This document shows, one piece after another, positions 34,920-45,873 of a DNA stretch of 64,000 nucleotides; position 1 is the stretch's first letter, and every line of letters starts with the position of its first letter. The stretch spans positions 2,924,001 through 2,988,000 of the forward strand of contig NC_059545.1 in NCBI RefSeq assembly GCF_905220415.1. Reading direction: 5' to 3'. The position numbers were made by a program, and so were the translations under genes. This DNA comes from Colias croceus. Its lineage: Eukaryota > Arthropoda > Insecta > Lepidoptera > Pieridae. Under the pieces are notes generated by a model. The model had not been told where the DNA came from and searched no databases. It saw nothing but the letters and a program-made list of their open reading frames with translations.

Positions 34920-35109
34920 CTAGCTAACCGCCCGCGGCTTCGCCCGTTTTGTCTAGAACCTAATAAATTATATACTAAAACCTTCTTCTTGAATCAATCT
35001 ATCTATTTAAAAAAATCCGCATCAAAATCCGTTGCATAGTTTTAAAGACTTAAGCATACAAAGGGACATAGGGACAAAGAAAGCGACTTTGTTTTATACT
35101 ATGTAGTGA
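34920..35109 (-). mobile_element. Helitron-like element, second family
   Basis: On the minus strand it starts TCACTACATAGTATAAAACA and ends GGGCGGTTAGCTAG, between A and T. 190 bp. It is closely similar to 30729-30927. Confidence 0.7.
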
Positions 35110-35746
35110 TTCGCGATTTCAAAAAGTTGAACACCAAAATTGACACAAGAAGCCAATCATATACCCATTCTATAATAGTCTACGCGATTGTCCGAGAGCA
35201 TATTGCGCTCTGATAGCGGAAATATTAATGCTCAATATTGATAATTAATGTACAAAGGGATTCCGAATCGGCAAATGAAGTAGCAAGCCGGTTAGAGCAG
35301 AACGAAATTATTTGACTAGCATAGGTTGGTGATAGTGCCTGTGTAAGTTCGGTTTTGTGTGTACTGCAACGATCAATTGAGAAATAGACAGACCGACAGA
35401 CAGAGTTACTTTGGCATTTATATAGACTAGCTCTGAATATAATTATTTAGAACATTTGTATATTGATTTTAAATATTAATTTGTTGTGATTATTCTCTCA
35501 AAGAGCGAAAGGTTAATTATTGTGGTGTGCCCACTGAAAAATCAATCATTCGGCCCCTTCCACTTGAGTATTCAAACCGTTAAAATAAGGGGCGGGGTCT
35601 ATTTGAATATTCAGAGTCTTAGCTTTTTTGTTTAAGAAAACACTTCGTTAAGGGTCAAAGAATAAGGGTCGAATGAACCCCTTTAAAGGCTAACGAGGAG
35701 TCACGTAAGGCTCAGTTTGTTGCCACAGAGGGCAACCCTGAAATTA

Positions 35747-35896
35747 GGGCTGCTACTTTATAAAAGTTTTTTTTGTAACATTGTACTGACACTTTTCATG
35801 AAATACTGTATAATAACACTCCTACGTTAAAATAACCTATTTATATGTAACGTGTGTGAAACACATTAATTTCTGACTGTTGAAAATTATCAGCCC
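35747..35896. mobile_element. Possible MITE with GGGCTG ends
   Basis: Ends GGGCTGCTACTTT and, inverted, GGGCTGATAATTTTC. The right end resembles the MITE at 42598-42787. No clear target duplication, so the limits are uncertain. Confidence 0.3.
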
Positions 35897-36500
35897 TATT
35901 TTTATAGTAGGTACCCAGACGGATGTCACTTGTGATTACAACGTTACCTTTTATTTAGATTTTTAAATAAACTTAATTGAAATGAATGATCAAATTCATT
36001 TACAATGATAGCGGCAATTTATCTCTATAAACAGTGCGAGTCGGATTCGCGCACCGAGAACTCCGAACAAACCTACTTTTTATTATGTATTTCTAAAATG
36101 TATGTTTTATAAATTTTTCCTTTATCTGTGTTATAAGACACAGATTAGTCATATACTTCTTCTATTAAATAACTAAACAAACATTAATGTAATAACATAA
36201 CATTTTTTATTTTCCCCCAACCAAGGTACATTTGTACGGTACGATGTTCGTAAGGTTTCCTAACAAGTAGGAGTTTTAACATGCCCGTGTTGAGTGTACA
36301 GAGCGGTGCAAAGTTACGTTATATGAGAACGAAGCCAAATTTTCACAAGATTAACTTGTTACTTTTTAGAATTGATGTATGTAGGTAGGTTATTTCGTAT
36401 GTTGTGATCAAGTTTGGTATGAGTTATTTTTAAAGGTAAACATTTCGCAATAAAATGCTTAATAGAATGAAATAATGGAACTGATAGTACTGATACGTAA

Positions 36501-36720
36501 TCTATACTAATATTATAAAGACGAAGAGTTTGTTTATTTGTTTGAACGCGCTAACCTCAAGAACTACTGGTCCGATTTGAAAAATTATTTCGGTGTTGGA
36601 TAGCCCATTTATGGAGAAAGGCTATAGGCTATTTCTGATATTGTGGTCTTTTAAGTTTATCTGTCAGTTAATGTAAAGGCTATCAGGGAGATGACCAAGT
36701 GACAGCATTACACCTAATTC
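36501..36720 (+). mobile_element. Helitron-like fragment (5' part)
   Basis: It starts TCTATACTAATATTATAAAG followed by text (CGCGCTAACCTCAAGAACTA) shared with 45669-45873. The CTAG end is not seen. Confidence 0.5.
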
Positions 36721-38211
36721 TTATAATTTATCAAATAAATTTCAGGTTTTAAAGTGTTTTTTTCGCCCCTAGAAAAATGTAAGTTCACCACTAGTACATT
36801 GCTTGTATATGTAGCGTCAAATACAAGAAGCGCTAAATATTTCGTTCGCAAACCAATCCGACACTCGATAAAACTAGCGTGTTATTCTGACCGGTCCTCG
36901 TGTCACTCAGTTGCGACGGTTTTGCAAAAAAACCGCACGGACACTGGCGTTCCAAAGTATTGACTTTTATATTATGGAAACGCTGTGTATAACGCGGTAT
37001 ATCTATGAAGGAGTACAGGATGATCAGATTCTATAAAGTACTAATACATTAGTAATTGATAGTTAGTGGTCTGCTCTATAGAAACTCGAAGGACTTTATG
37101 TTGTAAGTAGACAAATAAATCGCGTGCTTTTTGTAAGAACTGAAGATAGTCCTGTTTCCTGTCTATGTGATGTAATTTACAACTTACATTAAGACTGATA
37201 CAAAAAAAATAACATTAAGAGTGTAAAATACATTAAATTAGAGTGGAGTTTACTATAAATGATTAACTACTAAAACATTTATTTTCCGTTACCGCTTCTT
37301 GATATTCTAATTATCTTCATTACTCAACACAACTTCAACGAAGTAGTGTCTCCTGTGGACATCTAAAATAGGAAACAAGTAGACAAAATCCCTACATTTC
37401 CGTACACAAAACGAAATAATCACCAGAGGACCGACTCTTTAAAGACACATCTTAAACACGGCAAGGGGTTATTTCTCTTGAGTATTTCATATCGTTGTAC
37501 ATGCAATTGTATAATGGGATCGCCAGTCCCACGGGTGGGATGTTTGTACCAGGTAAATGAGATAAACGTTTGTTATTTATGTTGAATTATGATAAATATC
37601 ACGTTACCTGCGTTAATCGTGAGCTCTCGTATTCCCTTGTTTGATTTGGGGTTCGCGAGCGATTTGGGTCATTATAATGTGACGTCTTATTTTTGTTTTT
37701 GCGGAGGGTTTAAATGGTGAAGATGTATTTTATTTTGTATGATATTTTTACCTTCATACATTATATGAGATGTTTTTAATATCATGTGCAAGTATCAAGT
37801 TTGATATATCTTTTATTTATTTAAATAATTATGCTCTGTTTATTATTATATTCGTTATTCTAAGCTATATTGCAAAAGTGAAAGATAGATATGAAGACGG
37901 AAAAACCAGCTTTTTCAATTGTAATGCTCTTTCCTGAAATAGTGTTAACCAGACGTCGACAACAATTTTAACATTATCTTACGAAAGCTTTCAATATTAA
38001 CATTACCTTAGAAATACGTCTATTATTTTGGATAGATGATATGGATAGGTCCTTTCTTTCCGAATTAATAATGTCATAGAACATGTCTTGCATATACCGT
38101 AAGTATATACCGTCTTGATATTTACCGAATACACACGAATACCGAACACAAAATAAGACCGTTTTATAATGTTGCTTGCTGGAGGGGCTAAGTACCTATA
38201 TTCTTGAACCA

Positions 38212-38297
38212 TCCTACTAATATTATAAATGCCAAAGTTGTGAGGATGGATGGATGTTTCTTTGAATACGCGGTCGAAGCCGTGGGCGGAATGCTAG
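38212..38297 (+). mobile_element. Very short Helitron-like element (86 bp)
   Basis: It starts TCCTACTAATATTATAAATG and ends GTGGGCGGAATGCTAG, between A and T. Only the two ends and about 30 inner bases remain. Confidence 0.65.
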
Positions 38298-38734
38298 TAT
38301 ATCATATTCTAACTCAGCGATCGCGCATCCACTAAAAATCTTTATACCTATAGAGCGCGAAGAGAAAAACGCAAAATGGAACAAAAACATGTTGTTTCGA
38401 GTTGAAACGGGGCTTGTTTGTATTTGATTTGGAGATAAAGTGGTAGCTCGCGGGTGAGAGCGTTGGTGTGTCGGCAAACAGGCTTAGCATCGCATTTGCA
38501 GCTCTGTGTGTGCGGGAAATACAATTTTTCGCTATTGAATTTAATAATGCCACTCGTGTGTGTGCGTAGGTGGGTAACTAAGGTGCCTCTGTAATTTTAT
38601 AAAGTATGATCGATTTGTTCTATATCTGCGTGGAAAGTGACGTATATGTTAAAGATACTGGAGCTAGCAAATTTAATATACTAAATTCGTATATGATTTA
38701 GGTATGGGCTCTAGGTACCTATCATAAATACGAT

Positions 38735-38937
38735 AAATACGTAAGTAACTCTGTTTGTCTGTCGGTCTGTCTGTCTTCTTGCCAGACAAAAGACTGAGAA
38801 GAAAGACTAAAGTACTGAACCGAATTGTATGAAAAATGGTACAAAGATAATGAGAAAGGACCTAGGTTTTATCCCATAGAAACGTATCTATGCAGGTTGT
38901 CTTTTGACAACGCGGACAAAACCGCTGGCAGAAAGCT
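38735..38937 (+). mobile_element. Degenerate Helitron-like copy
   Basis: A run of CTGT/GTCT units followed by ACTGAACCGAATTGTATGAA, and a decayed end AAAACCGCTGGCAGAAAGCT, resemble the Helitron 3' half. The terminal CTAG has become CTTG. Confidence 0.35.
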
Positions 38938-39449
38938 TGTAACTAATAACACACAGCTTTCTACACACCAAAAAAAACGCATTACTCAACCCGCGAATCT
39001 CGGTTAATTACGTGGTGAACAGAATAAAGTGCATTAGAAAAAAATAAAAAAAAATAGAATTAAGACGTTGCAGATTAACTTCCGCTCTATCTGGGAAGTC
39101 TGTCGAAAGCACTTTGTAACAAAAAGCGTGAACACTTTAGCAATGTTGGAGTCAATTTAAAAAATTCACTCGACTAGACTGACTTTACTTGAGCGACCCC
39201 GTGTCTTTGAAATTTTAATTTAATATTATAAATGTTGCTTTTAATATGCATAATTTATGTTTTGGATAGAAAATATATTACGTATTTTGTTTTATAATAA
39301 CAATTTAATGTTACGCTTGTTTGTGGGTAATGATGATGTTTTCTGGATAATGAGTAAACTTCATGCCTTGTTTTGAAGCGATTTTGTACCTTATTTTGGT
39401 TTTCTTAACTTGTGCGTTTTCTGAAGTATGTAATGTACAATGTACATGT

Positions 39450-39607
39450 TTTATGTCCCTATGTCCCTTTGTATGCTTAAATCTTTAAAACTACGCAACG
39501 GATTTTGATGCGGTTTTTTTAATAGATAGAGTGATCAAGGGGAAGGTTTTAGTATATATTTTATTAGGTTTTAGACAAAGCGGGCGAAGCCGCGGAAGGT
39601 AAGCTAG
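39450..39607 (+). mobile_element. Helitron-like element, second family, 5'-truncated
   Basis: Text from TTTATGTCCCTATGTCCC through ACTACGCAACGGATTTTGAT to the end GGTAAGCTAG matches the copies at 30729 and 34920 in opposite orientation. The TCACTACATAG start is missing. Confidence 0.6.
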
Positions 39608-40664
39608 TACTATATATATGCCAAATTGAATAACAGCCTACATTCTACATATTAGCACATTCTCGACTAAATAACTCAAAAAAAGAGATCGATAGAATTA
39701 ACAAAAGAGGTTTTCCATACAAATGGATCGTGCAAAGCACCTTATCCAATTTATGTTAGAAATGTACAAAGCCAATGAGTTGAGATATTGACGTCCTTAC
39801 CGTGAATCGAGTTATGATCATTGTGAATGAACGTCGATGCTATTTCCTCTGTGAAATTAGAATGGTATATAGTACTGCGTTTTGTTCTGATATGTACTAA
39901 TTTGGTCATGTGTTTTGATTTAACGTGATGTTATTTCGAAGATAAAATTTGAAAGTTAATTCAATATTTAAATGATATATAGGATCTGAATCATGCTTAT
40001 TTTGGCAGAAGATTTGTCATTATTACTTAAATAATTGTCGTTCAAAATAGTAAATATCGTATTGCCATCGTCGATAATAGTATTCGGTTATTTTAGCTTT
40101 AAAACGTATAGATTTTATTACGTATAGCTTTAAAACATGAATAAATATAAACGTGTAACAATAACCGAATAAAGTGATGTTAATAGGTAATTTAAAATAA
40201 CATATCCACACTAACTCCAGTATTTAACGACTGTAAAACTTTCGCATTACTCTAGAACACTCATATTACTTGTGTCCCATAAAAGTTGGTCGCGACGTAA
40301 GACGGCGGAATCATCTTCCACGGCATCCGCTTTACGGCCTTAATTCGAAGACAAGCAAAGTATATTCATATTCATAGGGGCTTATGCGCGTATGAAATGT
40401 ATAATTAACTTACCATATTAACAAACACCGACACCGACTTACCCAGGCTTAGCAGGAAGCAAGGTCTGAGATGTTTGCAACAGTTCATATTATACGAATG
40501 CTAATATGTGCTCTTTGGATTGTTTGGGCGCCCGTTTGTTTTGTGGTGAATATATTTGGGAGCCTTGTAGCTATTATAGTAGTAGGCTGTATGTACTATG
40601 AGCTAGATTAAGATGTTTGTTAGGCTGGCCAGTGTTTTATATGTGGTTGATTGCTTTTAGTATA

Positions 40665-41240
40665 TGAAAGAAAGAAAGAAAGAAAGAAAGAAAAGAAATT
40701 TATTGCCAAAAAAAACACAGCCAAACACATTATAAAATTTATCTTACAATTAGGCAAACGGATACAGCCTCAGCAAAATGCTGCACAAAAGCAGCGCTGA
40801 TTTTCAGGCTGTACCGGCGATTGCGGTTCGTCTTAGTATTAAAAAAGAATTAAGACTAGGTACTTAAAATAAATATATACATAAGGAAGTATATAAATAT
40901 TAATAATAAAAAAATAAATGCATATAATTTATATTACGGCAGAAACATATAAATAAGAATAATATAATACCAAATATAATAGGAATATAAAATAATGTAA
41001 TAGGTATATGAAAAGGCATATAATGTGTCATATATACATATACAATAAATCCCAGGAAAGTCAAAACAGTACAACATGTGATACGATATGGAAGCCAAGG
41101 TTATATAGGTATATCATCACGCCAAGATCAACAGAAATGATGTTGTGTTGCTTTAGCCGGCAAAGATGTGGATAGAAATCTTTATAAATGTTACAACTAG
41201 GTACCAATAGATTAACTTATTTAAAAAAGTATGTAGGTAC
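40665..41240 (-). mobile_element. Possible 5'-truncated LINE 3' end with (TTTC)n tail
   Basis: A GAAA repeat of about 35 bp (40665-40699) is followed by AATTTATTGCCAA, i.e. TTGGCAATAAATT then the tail on the minus strand. This is the same layout as the LINE end at 24951. The far limit is a guess and no coding sequence is recognised. Confidence 0.35.
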
Positions 41241-42597
41241 TTTATTACAACAATAATTTTACAACGAAATTGTACCCGCAAACTTTATATAAACAAAATC
41301 ATCAAACCAACAGCCTAACTACGCGTCAGAAAATAATAATTACGCTCCCCCATTGTGGATGGAAACAAAACAAAAATTAAATTGAAATTTACTACAGCAG
41401 TAAGTAATACCGGCGCGGCATTGTTATCCAGATCCTAGGCTTTAATTAAGGATCGAATTAACAAGGCTTCGGGAGATTCGGGGATACGGCCGTTATCGGC
41501 CCGTAACCTTATACCCTGCAGATTTGTTGTTGTATTATCAATTGCCTTGCTCCATGGAGTACGAGTTTTAGGTACAAGCGAATGGGTTGAATTAGCTACA
41601 CGTAATTGAACGGTTTCGCTTTTTGGTTTGCGAATGAATTATAGATTGGTGCTGTTGTTTGCTAATGAATAAGTTTAAAGTTTTTAGTTCGTTTTGTTCA
41701 TATTTAAACATGCCAACAAATGCAATGGTAACATGTTTATATATTACGTGATGAAAAAAAAAATATAACACAAATTAATGTTGTTCTCTCTCTCCATTAT
41801 TAATCTGTAATTTTTTTTTAATAACCATCTTATCCCTGTTATAACACTACTTTATAGTATTATCTCAACGTGCATACATTTAGAAATTTAAAGTACATTC
41901 AACATACCGTTGCCAGGCATCCGAGTGGCAATTATAGACCGTCAGATTATAAAGACCGCGGAGGCTAGTGAAAAACAGCCCTCCGCGTAAATGTACATCG
42001 CAATTTTATCAGTAACACCCTTGTGACGGTGTCGCGTTGTAAAGAAATGGGACGAATATAATGACATCGACAATTACCGCGTATATCTGCGGTTGTTATG
42101 CTGCTACTGTGAATCTATTCACATCTAGGCCACCTCGTTATAGCGCGGATAGTGTGCATGTGTTGTGTGTTGTGAGTTTTTGGATGTGTTGTAAGATGTG
42201 TTGGTTCCTTGCGATGTATTTTTTTTTCATTACATATGATTTAGAAGCAAATCAAAGAAGGCAAACCTTTATTAATTCCAAAGCTTAGAGATCTCTGAAA
42301 TCTTTAGCATAAACACACTGCAACTGATACTTACATTCGATATCCACTTGGAAATTGAATAGTATGTAATTATGACGTCATTGTTATATAATTCTAAATC
42401 GAAATCCGGAATGTTGACCTAACCTCTGAGAGCCCTGGATTAATTCCAGACCAGATCAGTAAGTCCATTGTTACGTCGTATAATATTAATGAACATATAT
42501 CTTGCATAATATAATTAGAATTCTGAGCTCATATTAAATTTGATATGTTTTATAACGATTTCATTAGGTATAAATAGACCACGATAGCTTTCAATAA

Positions 42598-42787
42598 GGG
42601 CCGATTTTTCAATCCTTTGTTAAAACTTATTCATCGAATATCGTATTAAACAACCATTTTAAAATGTGTGTTTAACATGTGTTACTTGCCCACTTTTTGA
42701 CATTTTTTAGGTGACATCTGTATATTATTGTGTAATATGTATAATATTGAACGGATAAGATTTAACCAAGTATTGAAAAATCAGCCC
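42598..42787. mobile_element. PIF/Harbinger-type MITE with TAA duplication
   Basis: 190 bp with inverted ends GGGCCGATTTTTCAATCCTT and (inverted right end) GGGCTGATTTTTCAATACTT. It is flanked by TAA at 42595-42597 and 42788-42790. A three-base TWA duplication with GGG ends is typical of PIF/Harbinger. Confidence 0.75.
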
Positions 42788-43039
42788 TAAATCTGATGTT
42801 CATCTATTCATTAATTGAACTTTAAACGTTTGTCATTAATTTAAATACTAACAAAATCTCATAAACTTTTAAAATCAAAGTTTAAGAAATATTTATTATT
42901 TCTTCCTCGGCCAAATCATTTTAAAGCGAAAGAGGCAGTGATTAAATTAATAAATATCAAATTAATTACTATGTCGTGATCTATCTCCATTTGAAATAAT
43001 GAATTGAAAATACTACTCCTATTCTGTTTATAAAGTATA

Positions 43040-43250
43040 GTACTCCAAAATTAATAATGCACATGCAAATCTTCGCTAATTGTCGTATTTCCAAAATGTA
43101 TTACATTTGACTAAACAAATTTCACTTAATTATGCATGGAGAAAATGAATTTAACCACTCTATATACATAACATCTTCAGACACTCTGCAAATATGACAG
43201 TTACTGAACTGTGACCAAGATTTCTATGCGCATTATTACTTTTGGAGTAC
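43040..43250. mobile_element. MITE with CTCCAAAA ends and TA duplication
   Basis: Inverted ends of about 37 bp: CTCCAAAATTAATAATGC at left and its near-complement GCATTATTACTTTTGGAG at right, each next to TA. This suggests Tc1/mariner type, though TA flanks alone are weak evidence. Confidence 0.55.
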
Positions 43251-43483
43251 TGTAACTGATTTTAAAATATATTTTATAGCAAATAAGTTTGACTCCAAAG
43301 TAAAGGCGACAATTTGTTGAAACTTTAAGATTGCTTACTGTTCTGGGAATTACCATCCAATATCCAATGAATACTCTTTACAGAGATTGATTCTATGAAA
43401 AGCGTTTTAACTTTATAAATGTAGGATAAAAATAAAACTAATAGACTTCTTTATTCGATAAAATTGTATGTTATTAAGCTCAA

Positions 43484-43680
43484 TCTATACTAATATTATA
43501 AAGAGGAAAGGTAAAGGTTTGTAATTATGTATACATATAATATGTATGTTTGGTTTTCACGCATAAACCTCTTAACCGATTTGGATGAAATTTGGCACAA
43601 TCTTTAGACCCTGAGAAAGAACATAGGCTACCTTTTATTGCGAAATATGTACTACGGGCAAAGCCGGAACGGACCGCTAG
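43484..43680 (+). mobile_element. Helitron-like short element
   Basis: It starts TCTATACTAATATTATAAAG and ends AAGCCGGAACGGACCGCTAG, between A and T. 197 bp and well preserved at both ends. Confidence 0.75.
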
Positions 43681-43961
43681 TCTTTTATAAAAGACTTTAA
43701 TTATTGGTTTATAAGGCAAAATTAAACAAAACCCACGTTGTTAATTCATTAATACAACTATCGCAATATTCGTATATAAACTATAACTTTCATTAGAGGT
43801 AATTCTAGTTTAATATAATTACATAGCGCGGATAACAGACCATTGACCGTAAACTCTCTTAAGTATCACGTTTCACACTTTTTCGTTCCGAAATTTAGAT
43901 TTGCCGCCAAATATTTGATGTTGCCATGTTTGTGCTCGAACGTATCCTCTTACACCCCAGG

Positions 43962-44384
43962 TAAAGGTGAGTCCACACTTGATCATTTTCGCGTATCAGA
44001 TGTCCACGAAGCATCGACGCGCATCGTGCTTGCTAGTGTGGACTCAAAATGATCGCGATCATGATACACCCCGATCGTTATTAACTGCATATGTAATGTC
44101 GTAAGATACGGTATGGTCAAAATGGGTGTCCACACTTAGGATACGCATACTCGATACGATACGCCCGATACGGATACGATTAAGGCCTATTCACACTATA
44201 GCGGTATCCGCTACCGCCGTGGGTAGCGGTGTCCCGATGTATACTCGATTAAATCTCTTACGCAGTATATTATAGAGGCTCTAATCGCGTACCGATCTGA
44301 GTACGGTAGCGAACAACCAATACCGTAGGATACCGCTCGAGTTTGAATAGGCCTTTACTTTATACTAATGTGGACCCACCTTTA
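43962..44384. mobile_element. MITE with TAAAGGTG ends, hosting a second MITE
   Basis: Inverted ends TAAAGGTGAGTCCACACTT and TAATGTGGACCCACCTTTA. It is flanked by a 9-bp direct repeat with one mismatch (CACCCCAGG at 43953-43961, CGCCCCAGG at 44385-44393). A nine-base duplication would suit a MULE-like element. Part of its body is the younger insertion at 44183-44354. Confidence 0.65.
44183..44354. mobile_element. Nested MITE with AGGCCTATTC ends and TTA duplication
   Basis: 172 bp with inverted ends AGGCCTATTCACACT and GAGTTTGAATAGGCCT and further complementary blocks (GCGGTATCC and GGATACCGC). It is flanked by TTA at 44180-44182 and 44355-44357. It sits inside the MITE 43962-44384 and so inserted later. 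Confidence 0.7.
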
Positions 44385-45668
44385 CGCCCCAGGTAAGGGT
44401 TGAGTGTCGGGTAACCCCGCGCCATCGGAACCCCACTAATACATTTCACAATAAGACACCCGAGCCCTGATCCTCCATTGAAATTTCCATTTCATTGTTA
44501 GAATCGTTTTCATTTGGATTAACGGAATATTTTCTTTACGAGCGCTCGATTTTACGCGATTCGAATAGGTACGATATCTCGAGTTACACGGCTTATATTA
44601 AATTTTTTGTTTATGCTGCATTCTGTATGATGGAGTTTTCAAGCGACTTAAAAAGCGGAAATTCTCAATTCGACTCCACAGAGCTTTCGACTGGGTGAAT
44701 CAATTTCGAGAAACTTTGTCCAGTTGTCTGTAGTCTCACCATTTGAAAAGTCAGTTAGTATTTTTGTTTAAAAAATAATCATTTTAAAATTTACTACTTG
44801 CGAAGTATTTAATAAAATCGTAAAATGAAATTACCCATTTGTAATTTAGTACAACAACGGTTTTTGTTTACCGGTAATTTTATGTTCAAAGCTTTTATTT
44901 TCGAGTCATAAACATCAGAAAGCTTCGGTTTATCAGGTAGTTAAAATGATTGGTAAAGCTCGTGAAGCTTTACCTATAATATAACATAGCCTTTTTAATA
45001 TATTGAATATTGTTATACGCTATAATTAAATTATCAATTTATTTGATACGTATGAAATATTAATGAAATATTTTTTAAACGATCATAGAATTATTTTATG
45101 GTCGGTTAAGGATTTTAATAAATTAATAAAGTATTCGAAAACAAGTATTTTGACAATCTTTTTCTTTTACACTGGATTAAGACTTCCAATGATCATACAT
45201 TAGGGCAGATGATTTATGCTATTTTTTTGGCGAGAAATTTAACCTACAACCTTTCCGACCTAGCATGACCACTGTTATAGAGAGAGGCTGGTTATCAATT
45301 TTATTTTATTGCAAAATGTTATGTACTTTAAAACGTAATTCAATGAATATAAGCTTCCATTTAATTGAACTACCAATCCGCAAACAATTATGTGATAACG
45401 AACACAGAGTACACATTTCACATTAATTGCAGTCTTCAAATGATTCGAACAATTTAAAACTTAAAGCTAGAACAATTTAGGTAATTGCTGGGATTCGTTT
45501 TAATTTCCCAGGTTTCGCCCGGTTTCGGTTTGTCGCCATTGTTGCGAAGTAATGCACGTTCGGAAAGTTTACCAGCTAGCACTGTGTTCGTTTTGTGGAC
45601 GAATAATATGTTTTTATGTTGCACCTAAATGTTAATCAGTTTTACAGGTTACATATGAAATATTTAAA

Positions 45669-45873
45669 TCTATACTTAATATTGTAAAGCTGAAGAGTTT
45701 GTTTGTTTGATGAAACGCGCTAACCTCAGGAACTACTACTGGTCCGATTTAAAAAAAATTCTTTCAGTGTTAGATAGCCCATTTATCGAGGAAGGCTAAA
45801 GGCTTATCATCACGCTAAGACCAACAGGAGCGGAGCACTGCGGGTAAAACCGCGGAACGCAGATCCAAGCTAG
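45669..45873 (+). mobile_element. Helitron-like short element
   Basis: It starts TCTATACTTAATATTGTAAA and ends AACGCAGATCCAAGCTAG, between A and T. 205 bp. The inner text matches the fragment at 36501. Confidence 0.65.
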
